Below are positions 18,009-25,431 of a DNA stretch of 46,331 nucleotides, piece after piece. Origin of the DNA: Oxalobacteraceae bacterium OM1 (lineage in GTDB: Bacteria; Pseudomonadota; Gammaproteobacteria; Burkholderiales; Burkholderiaceae_D); the NCBI GenBank assembly GCA_004570315.1, contig SPQI01000474.1, positions 1-46,331 on the forward strand. Reading direction: 5' to 3'. The position numbers and the translations under genes were made by a program. The notes beneath the pieces are model-generated. The model was not told where the DNA came from. It did no database searches and saw only the letters and a list, made by a program, of their open reading frames with translations. How positions within the stretch are numbered: position 1 is the first letter of the stretch; each line of letters opens with the position of its first letter.

Positions 18009-18545
18009 GTTTTTATGCTCCGAGGCCCGAAGGCCGGCTCAAAGACCGCAGCGGCAAGTGCCGTCGCGGCCGGTACATTGGGATGTACGCGTGGAGCGGA
18101 GTGCTTGAGGAGGGGAATTGCCTTGGGGTGTGGACGCGCAATGCTTGCGCATGCCACAGCGGGGCGCGGATGCAAACCATGCCGAGTGCCGGCAGCGCGC
18201 GGCCGATGCGGCGCGCGCATCAACATGTGCGCGGCGGCGGGCAGCGGGCAGTTCAGGCCAACCAAACCATCGGTTCCAGCCGAATTGGCAATCGGGTACG
18301 GCCACATCAACCAGCGAGCACTCCTTCACGAGGAAACTGCTCGCCAGACTTTATCCTTACAATTCAAGCAATCTTTTCCAGCGCCGAGACGCGCCATCCG
18401 ATCGCAACTACGGTGCGACCCTGACGCGCGCATGGGCGTGCATACACGTCTTTGCCGCTGATTTTGCTTCCCTAGCGAGGCCAGCAGCAACGCCTCTGTG
18501 TAGAATGTGCTTTTTATTCTTACACTCGCACCGGATTTGTAACCG
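18009..18545. other. rne/rluC divergent intergenic region
   Basis: The 537 bp between rne and rluC contain no plausible gene. On the minus strand the region would be the rne leader if the TATAAT at 18561-18556 is its -10 box. It is rich in short GC-rich inverted repeats, for example around 18146-18160. E. coli rne has a leader of several hundred bases through which RNase E controls its own mRNA; the same is inferred here. Confidence 0.6.
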
Positions 18546-19586
18546 ATGCGAAACAATTATAGCTTCAAAATGAAAGACTTAGCGAGATTTTCTGGGGATC
18601 GGGGCCAGATCGCCCCGCCCGGCGAAAGCTCCCAAGTCGCTCCTCGCGCCCAGCTGGTCACCATTTCGGAAGAGGAGGCGGATCAGCGCATCGACAACTT
18701 CCTGCTCCGCGTCTGCAAGGGCGTGCCGAAAAGTCACATCTACCGCGTCTTGCGATCGGGGGAAGTCCGGGTCAACAAGGGCCGCATCGACCAAACGTAC
18801 CGTCTGCGCATCGGCGACGTTGTGCGTATTCCACCGGTCAGGGTTGCGGAAAAAACAACTGGTAATGTACCGGGCGCCGAATTTTCGATTTTGCTCGAAG
18901 ACAACCATTTGCTGGTGATCGACAAGCCGGCCGGCGTCGCGGTCCATGGCGGCTCGGGCGTAAGCTACGGCGTCATTGAACAACTGCGCGCGGCGCGTCC
19001 GGACGCAAAGTTTCTTGAACTGGTCCATCGCCTCGACCGCGAAACGTCCGGCATACTCCTGCTGGCCAAGAAACGCTCGGCGTTGACGAATTTGCACGAA
19101 CAAATCCGCGAAGGCAGCTTGGATAAACGCTATCTCGCGCTCGTACACGGCCAGTGGCGCAACGGGCGCCAGCACGTCAAGCTGCCTTTATTAAAGTACA
19201 CGACGCCGGACGGGGAACGGCGCGTGCGCGTGCAGGCCGATGGCCAGCCCTCGCATACCGTGTTCAACCTGGTCCGCCGTTTCGGCGATTTCGCGCTGCT
19301 TGAAGCCGAGCTGAAAACTGGACGTACGCACCAGATTCGCGTGCATCTGGCGTCGAGCGGCTTTCCCATCCTGGGCGACGACAAATACGGCGATTTCGCC
19401 CTGAACCGGGCGTTGCAGAAGCCGGACGGAACACGTGCTGCGCTCAAGCGCATGTTTCTGCATGCGTGGCAGATCACGTTCCTGCATCCGGAGTCTGGCG
19501 CTCCGGTCACGCTGCGCACCAAGCTGCCGCCGGAGTGCGAACAATTCCTCAACAGTCTCGCCGGTCCCGGCGCCTCACCCGAATAA
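18546..19586 (+). CDS. rluC: 23S rRNA pseudouridine synthase RluC
   Basis: A 346-residue RluA-family enzyme that makes pseudouridines in 23S rRNA (positions 955, 2504 and 2580 in E. coli). An S4 RNA-binding domain lies at about 45-95 (RIDNFLLRVCKGVPKSHIYRVLRSGEVRVN), followed by the synthase domain with the catalytic Asp164 in HRLDRETSG and the GRTHQIRVH motif. A second in-frame ATG at 18570 is possible. Its position divergent from rne is conserved in proteobacteria and supports RluC over RluD. The next gene begins 11 bp downstream. Confidence 0.95.
   Translation: MRNNYSFKMKDLARFSGDRGQIAPPGESSQVAPRAQLVTISEEEADQRIDNFLLRVCKGVPKSHIYRVLRSGEVRVNKGRIDQTYRLRIGDVVRIPPVRVAEKTTGNVPGAEFSILLEDNHLLVIDKPAGVAVHGGSGVSYGVIEQLRAARPDAKFLELVHRLDRETSGILLLAKKRSALTNLHEQIREGSLDKRYLALVHGQWRNGRQHVKLPLLKYTTPDGERRVRVQADGQPSHTVFNLVRRFGDFALLEAELKTGRTHQIRVHLASSGFPILGDDKYGDFALNRALQKPDGTRAALKRMFLHAWQITFLHPESGAPVTLRTKLPPECEQFLNSLAGPGASPE
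18556..18561 (-). promoter_or_regulatory. Candidate rne -10 box
   Basis: A perfect TATAAT on the minus strand lies just inside the rluC reading frame. The -35 position has only a weak match. Start here would give an rne leader of about 540 bases. Confidence 0.35.
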
Positions 19587-19597
19587 CAAAAGACGCC

Positions 19598-20257
19598 ATG
19601 CCAAGGAAGCAATTCGACCTGATCGTGTTCGACTGGGACGGCACGCTGATGGACAGCACCGGAACCATCGTGAAGTGCATCCAGGCGGCCGCCCGGGACC
19701 TCGGCCTGCCCGTGCCAGATAATCGCGCCGCCGCCTATGTGATCGGCCTCGGGCTGCAGGAGGCAATGCAAGCCGCGCTGCCGGGGCTCGACGCGAAGCT
19801 GTATCCGCGTATCGTGGAACGGTATCGCTACCATTACCTCGCCAAGGATCAGGGGCTGACCTTGTTCGACGGCGTGCCGGAAATGCTGGCCGATCTGTCG
19901 CAGCAGGGATACTTCCTCGCCGTCGCGACCGGAAAGAGCCGCGTCGGGCTCAACCGCGCGTTGGATGCCGGGAAACTGCTTTCAGCTTTCGACGCCACGC
20001 GCTGCGCCGACGAAACCTTCTCCAAGCCGCATCCGGCGATGCTGCACGAGCTGACGCGCGAACTTGGGCAGGACATTGGCCGCACCGTCATGATCGGCGA
20101 TACCACCCACGACCTGCAGATGGCGGTCAACGCCGGGGCGGCCGGCATCGCAGTGCACTATGGCGCACATCCGGCACCCGAACTCGCGGCGCTGAACCCC
20201 GTGTTCGCCGCCAATTCGGTCGCTGAATTGCATACCTGGCTCAACGAGAACGCATAG
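19598..20257 (+). CDS. HAD-superfamily hydrolase (phosphoglycolate-phosphatase-like)
   Basis: A 219-residue HAD subfamily IA phosphatase. Motif I is FDWDGTL with nucleophile Asp12 and acid/base Asp14; the Thr/Ser of motif II is in VATGKSR; the motif III Lys is in SKPHPAML; motif IV is MIGDTTHDLQMA. The substrate is not known; orthologues in this position are annotated as Gph-like. ATG 19598 was chosen because the protein family begins with this short stretch before DWDGT, although the frame is open upstream through rluC. It sits between rluC and the Rieske gene with gaps of 11 and 4 bp, so it is within one operon. Confidence 0.9.
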   Translation: MPRKQFDLIVFDWDGTLMDSTGTIVKCIQAAARDLGLPVPDNRAAAYVIGLGLQEAMQAALPGLDAKLYPRIVERYRYHYLAKDQGLTLFDGVPEMLADLSQQGYFLAVATGKSRVGLNRALDAGKLLSAFDATRCADETFSKPHPAMLHELTRELGQDIGRTVMIGDTTHDLQMAVNAGAAGIAVHYGAHPAPELAALNPVFAANSVAELHTWLNENA

Positions 20258-20261
20258 CAGC

Positions 20262-20633
20262 ATGGAAGACGACGCTATCCCGATCTGCGCGTCAGACGCC
20301 CTGGCCGAGGGCGGCAAGGGCGTGCGCTTCCCAGTCACCGCTGGCGGGGACGACGCGACCGGCTTCGTCGTCCGTTACGACAACGCCGTCTACGCCTACC
20401 TGAACCGCTGCGCGCATGTGCCGATCGAGCTTGACTGGAATGAAGGCGACTTCTTCGAATCGAGCGGGCTCTACCTGATGTGTTCGACCCACGGCGCCTT
20501 GTACACCCCCGAAACCGGCCATTGCGCCGGCGGGCCATGCCGCGGGGGGCGCTTGCGCCGCATCACGGTGTTCGAAAGAAACAATCAGGTATTCTGGCAA
20601 CCCGACGACTACGTGCGGCCCGCACGAGCTTAA
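20262..20633 (+). CDS. Rieske [2Fe-2S] domain protein
   Basis: A 123-residue stand-alone Rieske protein. The cluster ligands are Cys50 and His52 in RCAHVPIELDW and Cys74 and His77 in CSTHGALY, the normal C-x-H and C-x2-H pair 22 residues apart. A later CAGGPCRGGRL segment is the closing loop seen in ferredoxin-type Rieske proteins. No oxygenase domain is attached, so it is likely a small electron carrier or a redox sensor; no partner is evident. It is the third gene of the rluC operon, and its TAA overlaps an ATG that opens a 27-codon frame running to sppA. Confidence 0.9.
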   Translation: MEDDAIPICASDALAEGGKGVRFPVTAGGDDATGFVVRYDNAVYAYLNRCAHVPIELDWNEGDFFESSGLYLMCSTHGALYTPETGHCAGGPCRGGRLRRITVFERNNQVFWQPDDYVRPARA

Positions 20634-20716
20634 TGAAAACCCACATGCGGAAAATCCAAATGCGGAAAACGCAAAAGCAGACAACACAAAAGCAGACAAC
20701 ACAAAAGCATGAGTGA
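20633..20716 (+). CDS. Possible 27-residue basic leader peptide
   Basis: An ATG overlapping the Rieske stop (TAATG) opens a frame of 27 residues, very rich in Lys, Gln and Thr (MKTHMRKIQMRKTQ onward), that ends 8 bp inside sppA. It is made almost entirely of 15-bp repeats. It may serve to carry ribosomes from the Rieske gene to sppA, which has no clear Shine-Dalgarno of its own. It may equally be untranslated repeat DNA; nothing homologous is recognised. Confidence 0.25.
   Translation: MKTHMRKIQMRKTQKQTTQKQTTQKHE
20645..20704 (+). repeat. Four 15-bp tandem repeats before sppA
   Basis: Two units of the type ATGCGGAAAA(T/C)(C/G)CAA at 20645-20659 and 20660-20674 are followed by two identical units AAGCAGACAACACAA at 20675-20689 and 20690-20704; a fifth begins at 20705 and runs into the sppA start. 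The units are purine-rich, unlike the high-GC flanks. Confidence 0.9.
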
Positions 20717-21689
20717 TCACGACATCGAGAACGGGCTGCAGCCCGGCAAGCGCGATACCTGGGAGCGCGAAACGCTCGAAAAGCTCGCCTTCGCCACGCT
20801 CAACGAGCAGCGCGCGCGCCGCCGCTGGAGCATCTTCTTCCGTTTCCTGACGCTGGGCTTGATCGCCTTCGCGCTCTGGATGGCCTTCGACTTCGGCAAC
20901 AAGGACGCCGAAACAGTCGGTCCGCATACGGCCCTGATCGAGATCGACGGTACCATCGAGCCTGGCACCTCCGGTGCGGCAGACAATGTCGTACCCGCGC
21001 TGAATCGCGCCTATTCCGACGACAATTCCGTCGGCATTGTCCTGCGCATCAACAGCCCTGGCGGCAGCCCCGTCCAGGCCGGCATCATCAACGACGAAAT
21101 CGTCCGGCTGCGCAAGGCGTATCCGAAGAAGCCGCTGTACGTGGTGGTCGACGAGATATGCGCATCGGGCGGCTATTACATCGCCGCCGCCGCCGACAAG
21201 ATCTTCGTCAACAAAGCGAGCATCGTCGGCTCCATCGGCGTGCTCATGGACGGCTTCGGCTTCACCGGCTTCATGGACAAGGTCGGCATCGAGCGCCGCC
21301 TTCTGACGGCGGGAGAGAACAAGGGCTTCCTTGACCCGTTCAGTCCGCAGACCGCCAAGCAGCGCAATTACGCCCAGGAGATGCTGAACGAAGTGCATCA
21401 GCAATTCATCGACGTCGTGCGTCAAGGGCGCGGCAAGCGGTTGAAGGAAACGCCAGAGACGTTTTCCGGACTCTTCTGGAGTGGTAGCAAGGCGGTGGAG
21501 ATCGGTCTGGCCGATGCGTTCGGAACGGTGGACTCCGTGGCGCGCGACGAATTGAAGGCTGAGGAAATCGTCGATTACACGCAGCACGAAGGATTGTCCG
21601 AGCGTCTGTTGAAGAAATTCGGCGGCGCCGTCGGCAGTGCGGCAGCCGGCGCCATCTGGAGTCGCGGCGTCCAGCCGTCGCTGCGCTGA
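20709..21689 (+). CDS. sppA: Signal peptide peptidase SppA (S49 family, short form)
   Basis: A 326-residue membrane-bound serine protease that degrades cleaved signal peptides. A single anchor spans about 41-60. The S49 domain has RINSPGGSP, the nucleophile Ser153 in CASGGYYIAAAADKI and the general base Lys205 in AGENKGFLDPF, matching the Ser/Lys dyad of short SppA. SIVGSIGV lies between. It closes the rluC-HAD-Rieske operon. The start is set by the ATG right after the 15-bp repeats; no Shine-Dalgarno is seen. The following gap contains the small RNA. Confidence 0.94.
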   Translation: MSDHDIENGLQPGKRDTWERETLEKLAFATLNEQRARRRWSIFFRFLTLGLIAFALWMAFDFGNKDAETVGPHTALIEIDGTIEPGTSGAADNVVPALNRAYSDDNSVGIVLRINSPGGSPVQAGIINDEIVRLRKAYPKKPLYVVVDEICASGGYYIAAAADKIFVNKASIVGSIGVLMDGFGFTGFMDKVGIERRLLTAGENKGFLDPFSPQTAKQRNYAQEMLNEVHQQFIDVVRQGRGKRLKETPETFSGLFWSGSKAVEIGLADAFGTVDSVARDELKAEEIVDYTQHEGLSERLLKKFGGAVGSAAAGAIWSRGVQPSLR

Positions 21690-21711
21690 GATTGGCTACC
21701 GGAAAGTGCGC

Positions 21712-21736
21712 TTCGAAGGTCGATTCGACCCTTGAA
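21712..21736. promoter_or_regulatory. 25-bp palindrome over the small-RNA -35 box
   Basis: A 12-1-12 inverted repeat matching at 10 of 12 positions, with the perfect core GGTCGA-T-TCGACC at 21718-21730. Its right arm overlaps the TTGAAT -35 hexamer. No T-run follows, so it is more likely an operator than the sppA terminator. Confidence 0.5.
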
Positions 21737-21759
21737 TCTCGGAGCGCGCGATCTATACT
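21732..21759 (+). promoter_or_regulatory. Promoter of the intergenic small RNA
   Basis: TTGAAT (21732-21737), a 16-bp spacer and TATACT (21754-21759) form a good sigma-70 promoter. The transcript should begin near 21766. Confidence 0.7.
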
Positions 21760-21765
21760 GCGGTT

Positions 21766-21922
21766 GTCCGGTTTCGGTTTCCACTCTCCCGCATCGTAAG
21801 GCGGCATCGGAATACTCAACTCCGGGCAGTGATTTCCGCATCTCGGGTGCGGATGAGAAGCGGAGTCTTCTCTTCACTTTGCCCTCAGGGCATGCGAAAC
21901 GGCGGCGCAATACCGCCGTTTT
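21766..21922 (+). ncRNA. Structured small RNA, about 157 nt, family not recognised
   Basis: The segment lies between a good promoter and an intrinsic terminator and has no open frame. It folds by eye into a compact three-way junction. P1 pairs GGGCA (21824-21828) with TGCCC (21880-21884) and GTGA (21829-21832) with TCAC (21874-21877). P2 is TCCGCA/TGCGGA (21835-21840/21848-21853). P3 is GAGAAG/CTTCTC (21855-21860/21867-21872). Only one or two bases join the helices. TGCCC can also pair with GGGCA at 21888-21892 in a competing hairpin. The 5' part has a CCGC/GCGG hairpin (21789-21804). It does not match tmRNA, RNase P, SRP RNA or 6S RNA as I know them. It is convergent with the methyltransferase gene. 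Confidence 0.65.
21897..21922 (+). terminator. Terminator of the small RNA
   Basis: AAACGGCGG and CCGCCGTTT pair around a 7-base loop, followed by one more T. The flanking A and T tracts let it also work on the minus strand for the methyltransferase gene, whose stop is 32 bp away. Confidence 0.85.
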
Positions 21923-21953
21923 GCGTTTACGCGCAAACGTTTGTGTGCAAACT

Positions 21954-22697
21954 TCAGCGGGCCAGTATCAAAAATACGGTCGGGCGTTTGTGAAAGTCCG
22001 GCAGCCTGCCCGCGGCCAAATCCGTCTTCCATTCCGAGGCACGTTTCGTCTGCACGCGTTCGCTGTCGAGCGTCAGGTCGGTCGCGACGGAAATCAAGGT
22101 GCCTGGCTGGCATCCATTTGCCAGCGCCTCGAGCAAAGCGGCATTGCGGTAAGGCGTCTCGATAAACAGTTGCGTCTGCTGCTCGGCACGGGAACGCTCT
22201 TCAAGCAGGCGGATGCGTTTGGACCGTTGCCCGGCATCGGTCGGCAGGTAGCCGTTGAAGGCGAAACTCTGTCCGTTCAACCCGCTCGCCATAACCGCGA
22301 GAAGGAGGGACGATGGGCCGACGAGCGGCCGGACCATGATCCCGCGTTCATGCGCCAGGCGGACGAGATTGGCGCCAGGGTCGGCGACCGCAGGGACGCC
22401 GGCCTCGGAAATCAATCCGGCGTCGGCCCCCTGGAGCAGTGGTTCCAACAAGGCAGGCAAACGCTCGGCGCCAGTGTTCACGTTGAGTTCGTCGATACGG
22501 ATTTCCTGGAGCGGACGGCTCAGAGGATGCTTCGCCTTGACCAACTTCAGGAATGCTCGGGTCGTCTTTGCATTTTCGGCGATGAAGTAGCCGAGGGCGG
22601 CGGTCGTTTGCTGGACGTGCTCCGGGATGATGGCGCCGAGTGCTGCATCCGACGTCTGCCCGAGCGTATTGGGAATCAGGTAAAGCGTTCCGGCCAC
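21954..22697 (-). CDS. SAM-dependent methyltransferase, RsmI/tetrapyrrole methylase family
   Basis: A 247-residue protein beginning AGTLYLIPNTLGQ after a GTG start, with the family's SEAGVPAVADPG loop, VRPLVGPSSLLLAVMASGL and FNGYLP. These place it with the tetrapyrrole-methylase fold and near RsmI, which 2'-O-methylates C1402 of 16S rRNA. It is shorter than E. coli RsmI (about 286 residues) and lacks the C-terminal extension, and the first strand reads IPNTLG rather than PTPIGN, so it may be a paralogous subfamily; I give no symbol. AAGGAA lies about 8 bases before the GTG, which fixes the start. It begins 5 bp after maf and is cotranscribed with it. Confidence 0.85.
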   Translation of the reverse strand: MAGTLYLIPNTLGQTSDAALGAIIPEHVQQTTAALGYFIAENAKTTRAFLKLVKAKHPLSRPLQEIRIDELNVNTGAERLPALLEPLLQGADAGLISEAGVPAVADPGANLVRLAHERGIMVRPLVGPSSLLLAVMASGLNGQSFAFNGYLPTDAGQRSKRIRLLEERSRAEQQTQLFIETPYRNAALLEALANGCQPGTLISVATDLTLDSERVQTKRASEWKTDLAAGRLPDFHKRPTVFLILAR

Positions 22698-22702
22698 AAC
22701 GT

Positions 22703-23314
22703 CTATTCCTTGAAAAACGCGACGCCGGCACGGCGGAGCATGGAGCAGAGCGCGACGAGGGGCAGACCGGTGAGGGCGGTCGGATCCGTGCTGTCGATAC
22801 GCTCGATAAGCGCAATGCCCAAGCCTTCGTTCTTGGCACTTCCGGCGCAGTCGTAGGGCTGTTCGATGCGGAGATAGGCATCCAATTCGGCCTCGGGCAG
22901 GTCGCGGAAGGTCACTGTCGTCTGCACGTTGGCGACCTGGGCGGCGAACTCGTCGGGCTGCCGGCCGTCCCACAGACAGAGGGCGCTGTGGAACACTACC
23001 TCCCGACCGCGCATCAACTGCAACTGGCGCAAAGCGTTCTCGTGCGTACCCGGTTTGCCGATCTGGAGGCCGTCGAGCGTCGCGACCTGATCGGATCCGA
23101 TGACCAGCGCTTGGGACGCGGTTAGGGCAACCGCCCGGGCTTTCTCGCGCGCCAGGCGCAGTGCCGTCTGTTCGGGCGCCTCGCCGTCAGAGGGCGTTTC
23201 ATCGATACCGGGCACCTGGACGTCGAACGGCAGGTGCAGCCGGGCAAGGAGTTCGCGCCGATAGGTGGAGCCCGACGCAAGGATCAAGCGCGGTGCGTGA
23301 TGGCATTCAGGCAT
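22703..23314 (-). CDS. Maf-family nucleotide pyrophosphatase (YceF-like)
   Basis: A 203-residue Maf protein. The substrate loop LILASGSTYRRELL is at about 9-22, followed by DETPSDGEAPEQTALRLAREKA, VIGSDQVATLDG with the catalytic Asp, and GKPGTHENALRQL. YceF-type Maf enzymes hydrolyse 7-methyl-GTP and other modified nucleotides to monophosphates. The start at 23314 is chosen because AGGA is 9 bases before it; the ATG at 23323 has AGGA directly attached and is less likely. In E. coli yceF also lies divergent from yceD-rpmF-plsX, the same arrangement as here. Confidence 0.92.
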   Translation of the reverse strand: MPECHHAPRLILASGSTYRRELLARLHLPFDVQVPGIDETPSDGEAPEQTALRLAREKARAVALTASQALVIGSDQVATLDGLQIGKPGTHENALRQLQLMRGREVVFHSALCLWDGRQPDEFAAQVANVQTTVTFRDLPEAELDAYLRIEQPYDCAGSAKNEGLGIALIERIDSTDPTALTGLPLVALCSMLRRAGVAFFKE

Positions 23315-23373
23315 GGATTGCATTCCTATAGCGCTCTTGTGAACGTCAGCTCGGCGAAAAGCGGGCTAACGCT

Positions 23374-23403
23374 TTGACGAATAAGGGAAAAGCCTGATAT
23401 TAT
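23374..23403 (+). promoter_or_regulatory. Promoter of yceD-rpmF
   Basis: TTGACG (23374-23379), 18-bp spacer and TATTAT (23398-23403), ending 29 bp before the yceD ATG. This is a strong sigma-70 match. Confidence 0.75.
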
Positions 23404-23432
23404 CGCAGGTTTTCCGGGTTCGGCTCGCCAGG

Positions 23433-23930
23433 ATGGACGCTTACATCATCGACGCCTTCGAATTTTGCCGGCTCAAGGAGCAGCGGGAAGGCGATATCGC
23501 CGTGACCGATCTGCCGCGACTGGCCGACGAAACCGTCGACCGTTCCGGCAGTTTGCATTGGCATCTCGTGGGCGGCAGCAATTCTCATGGTCATCCGCAA
23601 ATGCAGCTTTCTGTGCAAGGTGGCGTGCGCCTTGTTTGTCAGCGTTGCATGAAGCCGCTCGATTTTTCGATCGAGTCGTCGGCGGTTGTCGTACTTGCGC
23701 CTGATGAGGCAAGTGCCGATGCGATCGACGAGCAAATGGCGGAAGACGCGGTGGAGGTCATCGTCGGCAGCACGTCGTTCGACATCCGCCAACTCATCGA
23801 AGACGAGGCGTTACTTGCCATGCCTCTGTCGCCGCGCCATGCCGTGTGCCAGGATCAGGTCAGCCTTCCCGCGGAGCCGGCTCCCGAAAAAGAATCGCCG
23901 TACGCGGTGCTGAAGAATTTGAAGAAGTAG
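23433..23930 (+). CDS. yceD: YceD/DUF177 family protein
   Basis: A 165-residue DUF177 protein. The domain core is RLVCQRCMKPLDF with two Cys (about 70-73), followed by an acidic stretch VLAPDEASADAIDEQMAEDAVEVIVG and LIEDEALLAMPLSPRH with a later Cys. The family is conserved directly before rpmF in many bacteria and is linked to 23S rRNA maturation or ribosome assembly, with the molecular role unsettled. It ends 93 bp before rpmF. No frame defect. Confidence 0.93.
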   Translation: MDAYIIDAFEFCRLKEQREGDIAVTDLPRLADETVDRSGSLHWHLVGGSNSHGHPQMQLSVQGGVRLVCQRCMKPLDFSIESSAVVVLAPDEASADAIDEQMAEDAVEVIVGSTSFDIRQLIEDEALLAMPLSPRHAVCQDQVSLPAEPAPEKESPYAVLKNLKK

Positions 23931-23987
23931 TGCGCTGCTCAGGCAGCTAGGTTTCCCCGTTTTGCTTCATTCCAGCAAGATGGGATA

Positions 23988-23996
23988 TGTTAAAAT
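23988..23996 (+). promoter_or_regulatory. Extended -10 promoter before rpmF
   Basis: TGT-TAAAAT is an extended -10 element; no -35 is needed for such promoters and none is clear. Transcription would start near 24003, some 20 bases before rpmF. Confidence 0.55.
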
Positions 23997-24023
23997 TTCA
24001 CATCTTAAGGTTTAGGAGTCATC

Positions 24024-24206
24024 ATGGCCGTCCAGCAAAATAAAAAGTCCCCGTCCAAGCGCGGCATGCACCGCTCGCACGATCACCTGAGCACGCCGCC
24101 CCTGGCAGTGGAGCCCACCACTGGTGAAACGCACCTGCGTCACCACATCAGCCCGAACGGCTACTATCGCGGCCGTAAGGTCCTGAAGACCAAAAACGAC
24201 GAGTAA
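24024..24206 (+). CDS. rpmF: 50S ribosomal protein L32
   Basis: A 60-residue ribosomal protein with the standard N-terminus [20 protein letters not shown] and ending [13 protein letters not shown]32 binds near the peptidyl-transferase part of the large subunit. AGGAG lies 7 bases before the ATG. It can be made from the yceD promoter and from its own extended -10 promoter, and its transcript ends at the strong terminator at 24227-24265, before plsX. Confidence 0.99.
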   Translation: MAVQQNKKSPSKRGMHRSHDHLSTPPLAVEPTTGETHLRHHISPNGYYRGRKVLKTKNDE

Positions 24207-24226
24207 TCGTCCGTCATTGTTTCGCG

Positions 24227-24265
24227 AAAAAAGCGGCGCGAGTGTTTGACTTGGCGCCGTTTTTT
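24227..24265 (+). terminator. Intrinsic terminator after rpmF
   Basis: CGGCGC and GCGCCG pair across a 14-base loop, with six A before and six T after (24260-24265). The loop contains the -35 of the next promoter. Confidence 0.85.
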
Positions 24266-24273
24266 CATATGCT
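24246..24273 (+). promoter_or_regulatory. plsX promoter embedded in the rpmF terminator
   Basis: TTGACT (24246-24251) lies in the terminator loop, and TATGCT (24268-24273) follows the T-run after a 16-bp spacer. Transcription should start near 24280, about 70 bases before plsX. Confidence 0.6.
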
Positions 24274-24351
24274 GAAAAGCACGTTGCGTCATTTTGAATC
24301 ACGCCGGGTCTGGCCCGCCACGCGGTTGGAGCGAGGCACTGAGTCAAAACA

Positions 24352-25431
24352 ATGACAATCAAAATATCCATCGACTGCATGGGTGGCGATCACGGCCCGT
24401 CAGTCACCATTCCCGCCGCACTGTCCTTCGCCAGCCACGAATCTGCCGCCGAGCTTATCCTCGTCGGCAAGGAAGAGGCCATCCAGGCTGAGTTGGCCCG
24501 GCATCACGCCGCCGGACATCCCCGCATTTCCGTTGTCAACGCCACCGAGGTCGTCTCCATGGACGATCCCGTCGAGGTCGCACTACGCAAGAAGAAGGAT
24601 TCTTCGATGCGCGTCGCCGTCAATCTCGTGAAGGACGGCGCTGCGCATGCCTGTGTCTCTGCGGGGAATACGGGCGCGCTGATGGCGGTTTCGCGCTACG
24701 TGCTCAAAACCGTACCCGGCGTCGACCGGCCGGCGATCTGCTTTCCGATGCCGAATCAGAAGAGCTCGCCGACCTACATGCTCGATCTCGGCGCCAACGT
24801 CGATTGCGAACCCCAGCATCTGCATCAATTTGCCCTGATGGGTTCGGCCCTCGTGTCCGCGCTCGAGGATAAGCCGCGCCCGACCGTCGGCCTGCTTAAC
24901 ATCGGTGAAGAAGACATCAAGGGCAACGAAGTGGTCAAGCAGACCGCTGTCCTGCTGCGTGCCGACCATGAGAAGGGTGTGCTGAACTTCTACGGTAACG
25001 TCGAGGGCAACGACATCTTCCAGGGCACGACGGACATCGTGGTCTGCGACGGCTTCGTCGGCAATGTCGTATTGAAGGCGTCCGAGGGACTCGGGAGGTT
25101 CTTGAAGGACGTCGTTCGCAGCGAATTCAAGAGCAGCCCTATCAATTTGCTGGGCGGATTCATCGCCCAGGGCGCGCTCAAGGCCATTTCGGAGCGGATG
25201 AACCCGTCGCGCTACAACGGCGCCAGTCTTCTGGGGCTGCGCGGACTGGTATTCAAGAGCCACGGCGGCGAAAACGCCTATGGATTCGAATGGGCCATTC
25301 GTCGCGCTTACGAGGCGGCGCGCCATGACGCGCTTGCCCGCATCACGGACACTATCGCCACCATGATGGCGTCCGATCCAGGGAGCGACGCCCCGGCGGC
25401 GTCCGGCCCGCAACAACAGCAAACCGCATGA
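24352..25431 (+). CDS. plsX: Phosphate acyltransferase PlsX
   Basis: A 359-residue soluble enzyme that makes acyl-phosphate from acyl-ACP for glycerolipid synthesis. The start [18 protein letters not shown] is the family signature; [27 protein letters not shown] and [26 protein letters not shown] follow. The C-terminal 15 residues are Ala/Gln-rich and not conserved. Its stop overlaps the fabH start by 4 bp (ATGA). It heads the fatty-acid cluster after the rpmF terminator. Confidence 0.97.
   Translation: MTIKISIDCMGGDHGPSVTIPAALSFASHESAAELILVGKEEAIQAELARHHAAGHPRISVVNATEVVSMDDPVEVALRKKKDSSMRVAVNLVKDGAAHACVSAGNTGALMAVSRYVLKTVPGVDRPAICFPMPNQKSSPTYMLDLGANVDCEPQHLHQFALMGSALVSALEDKPRPTVGLLNIGEEDIKGNEVVKQTAVLLRADHEKGVLNFYGNVEGNDIFQGTTDIVVCDGFVGNVVLKASEGLGRFLKDVVRSEFKSSPINLLGGFIAQGALKAISERMNPSRYNGASLLGLRGLVFKSHGGENAYGFEWAIRRAYEAARHDALARITDTIATMMASDPGSDAPAASGPQQQQTA

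Noticed and set aside
14967-18461. Plus-strand open frame of 1164 codons opposite rne
   Set aside because: Its sequence mirrors RNase E codons, including the repeat region as Leu/Thr/Ala runs. It is a shadow of the high-GC coding strand.
21766-21922. 6S RNA, tmRNA, RNase P or SRP RNA
   Set aside because: The diagnostic pieces (SRP GGAAGGAAGCAGCC loop, tmRNA tag frame and CCA end, RNase P core, 6S long closing stem) were not found. A likeness of GGCGGCATC at 21801 to the 6S 3' end is too short and in the wrong place.
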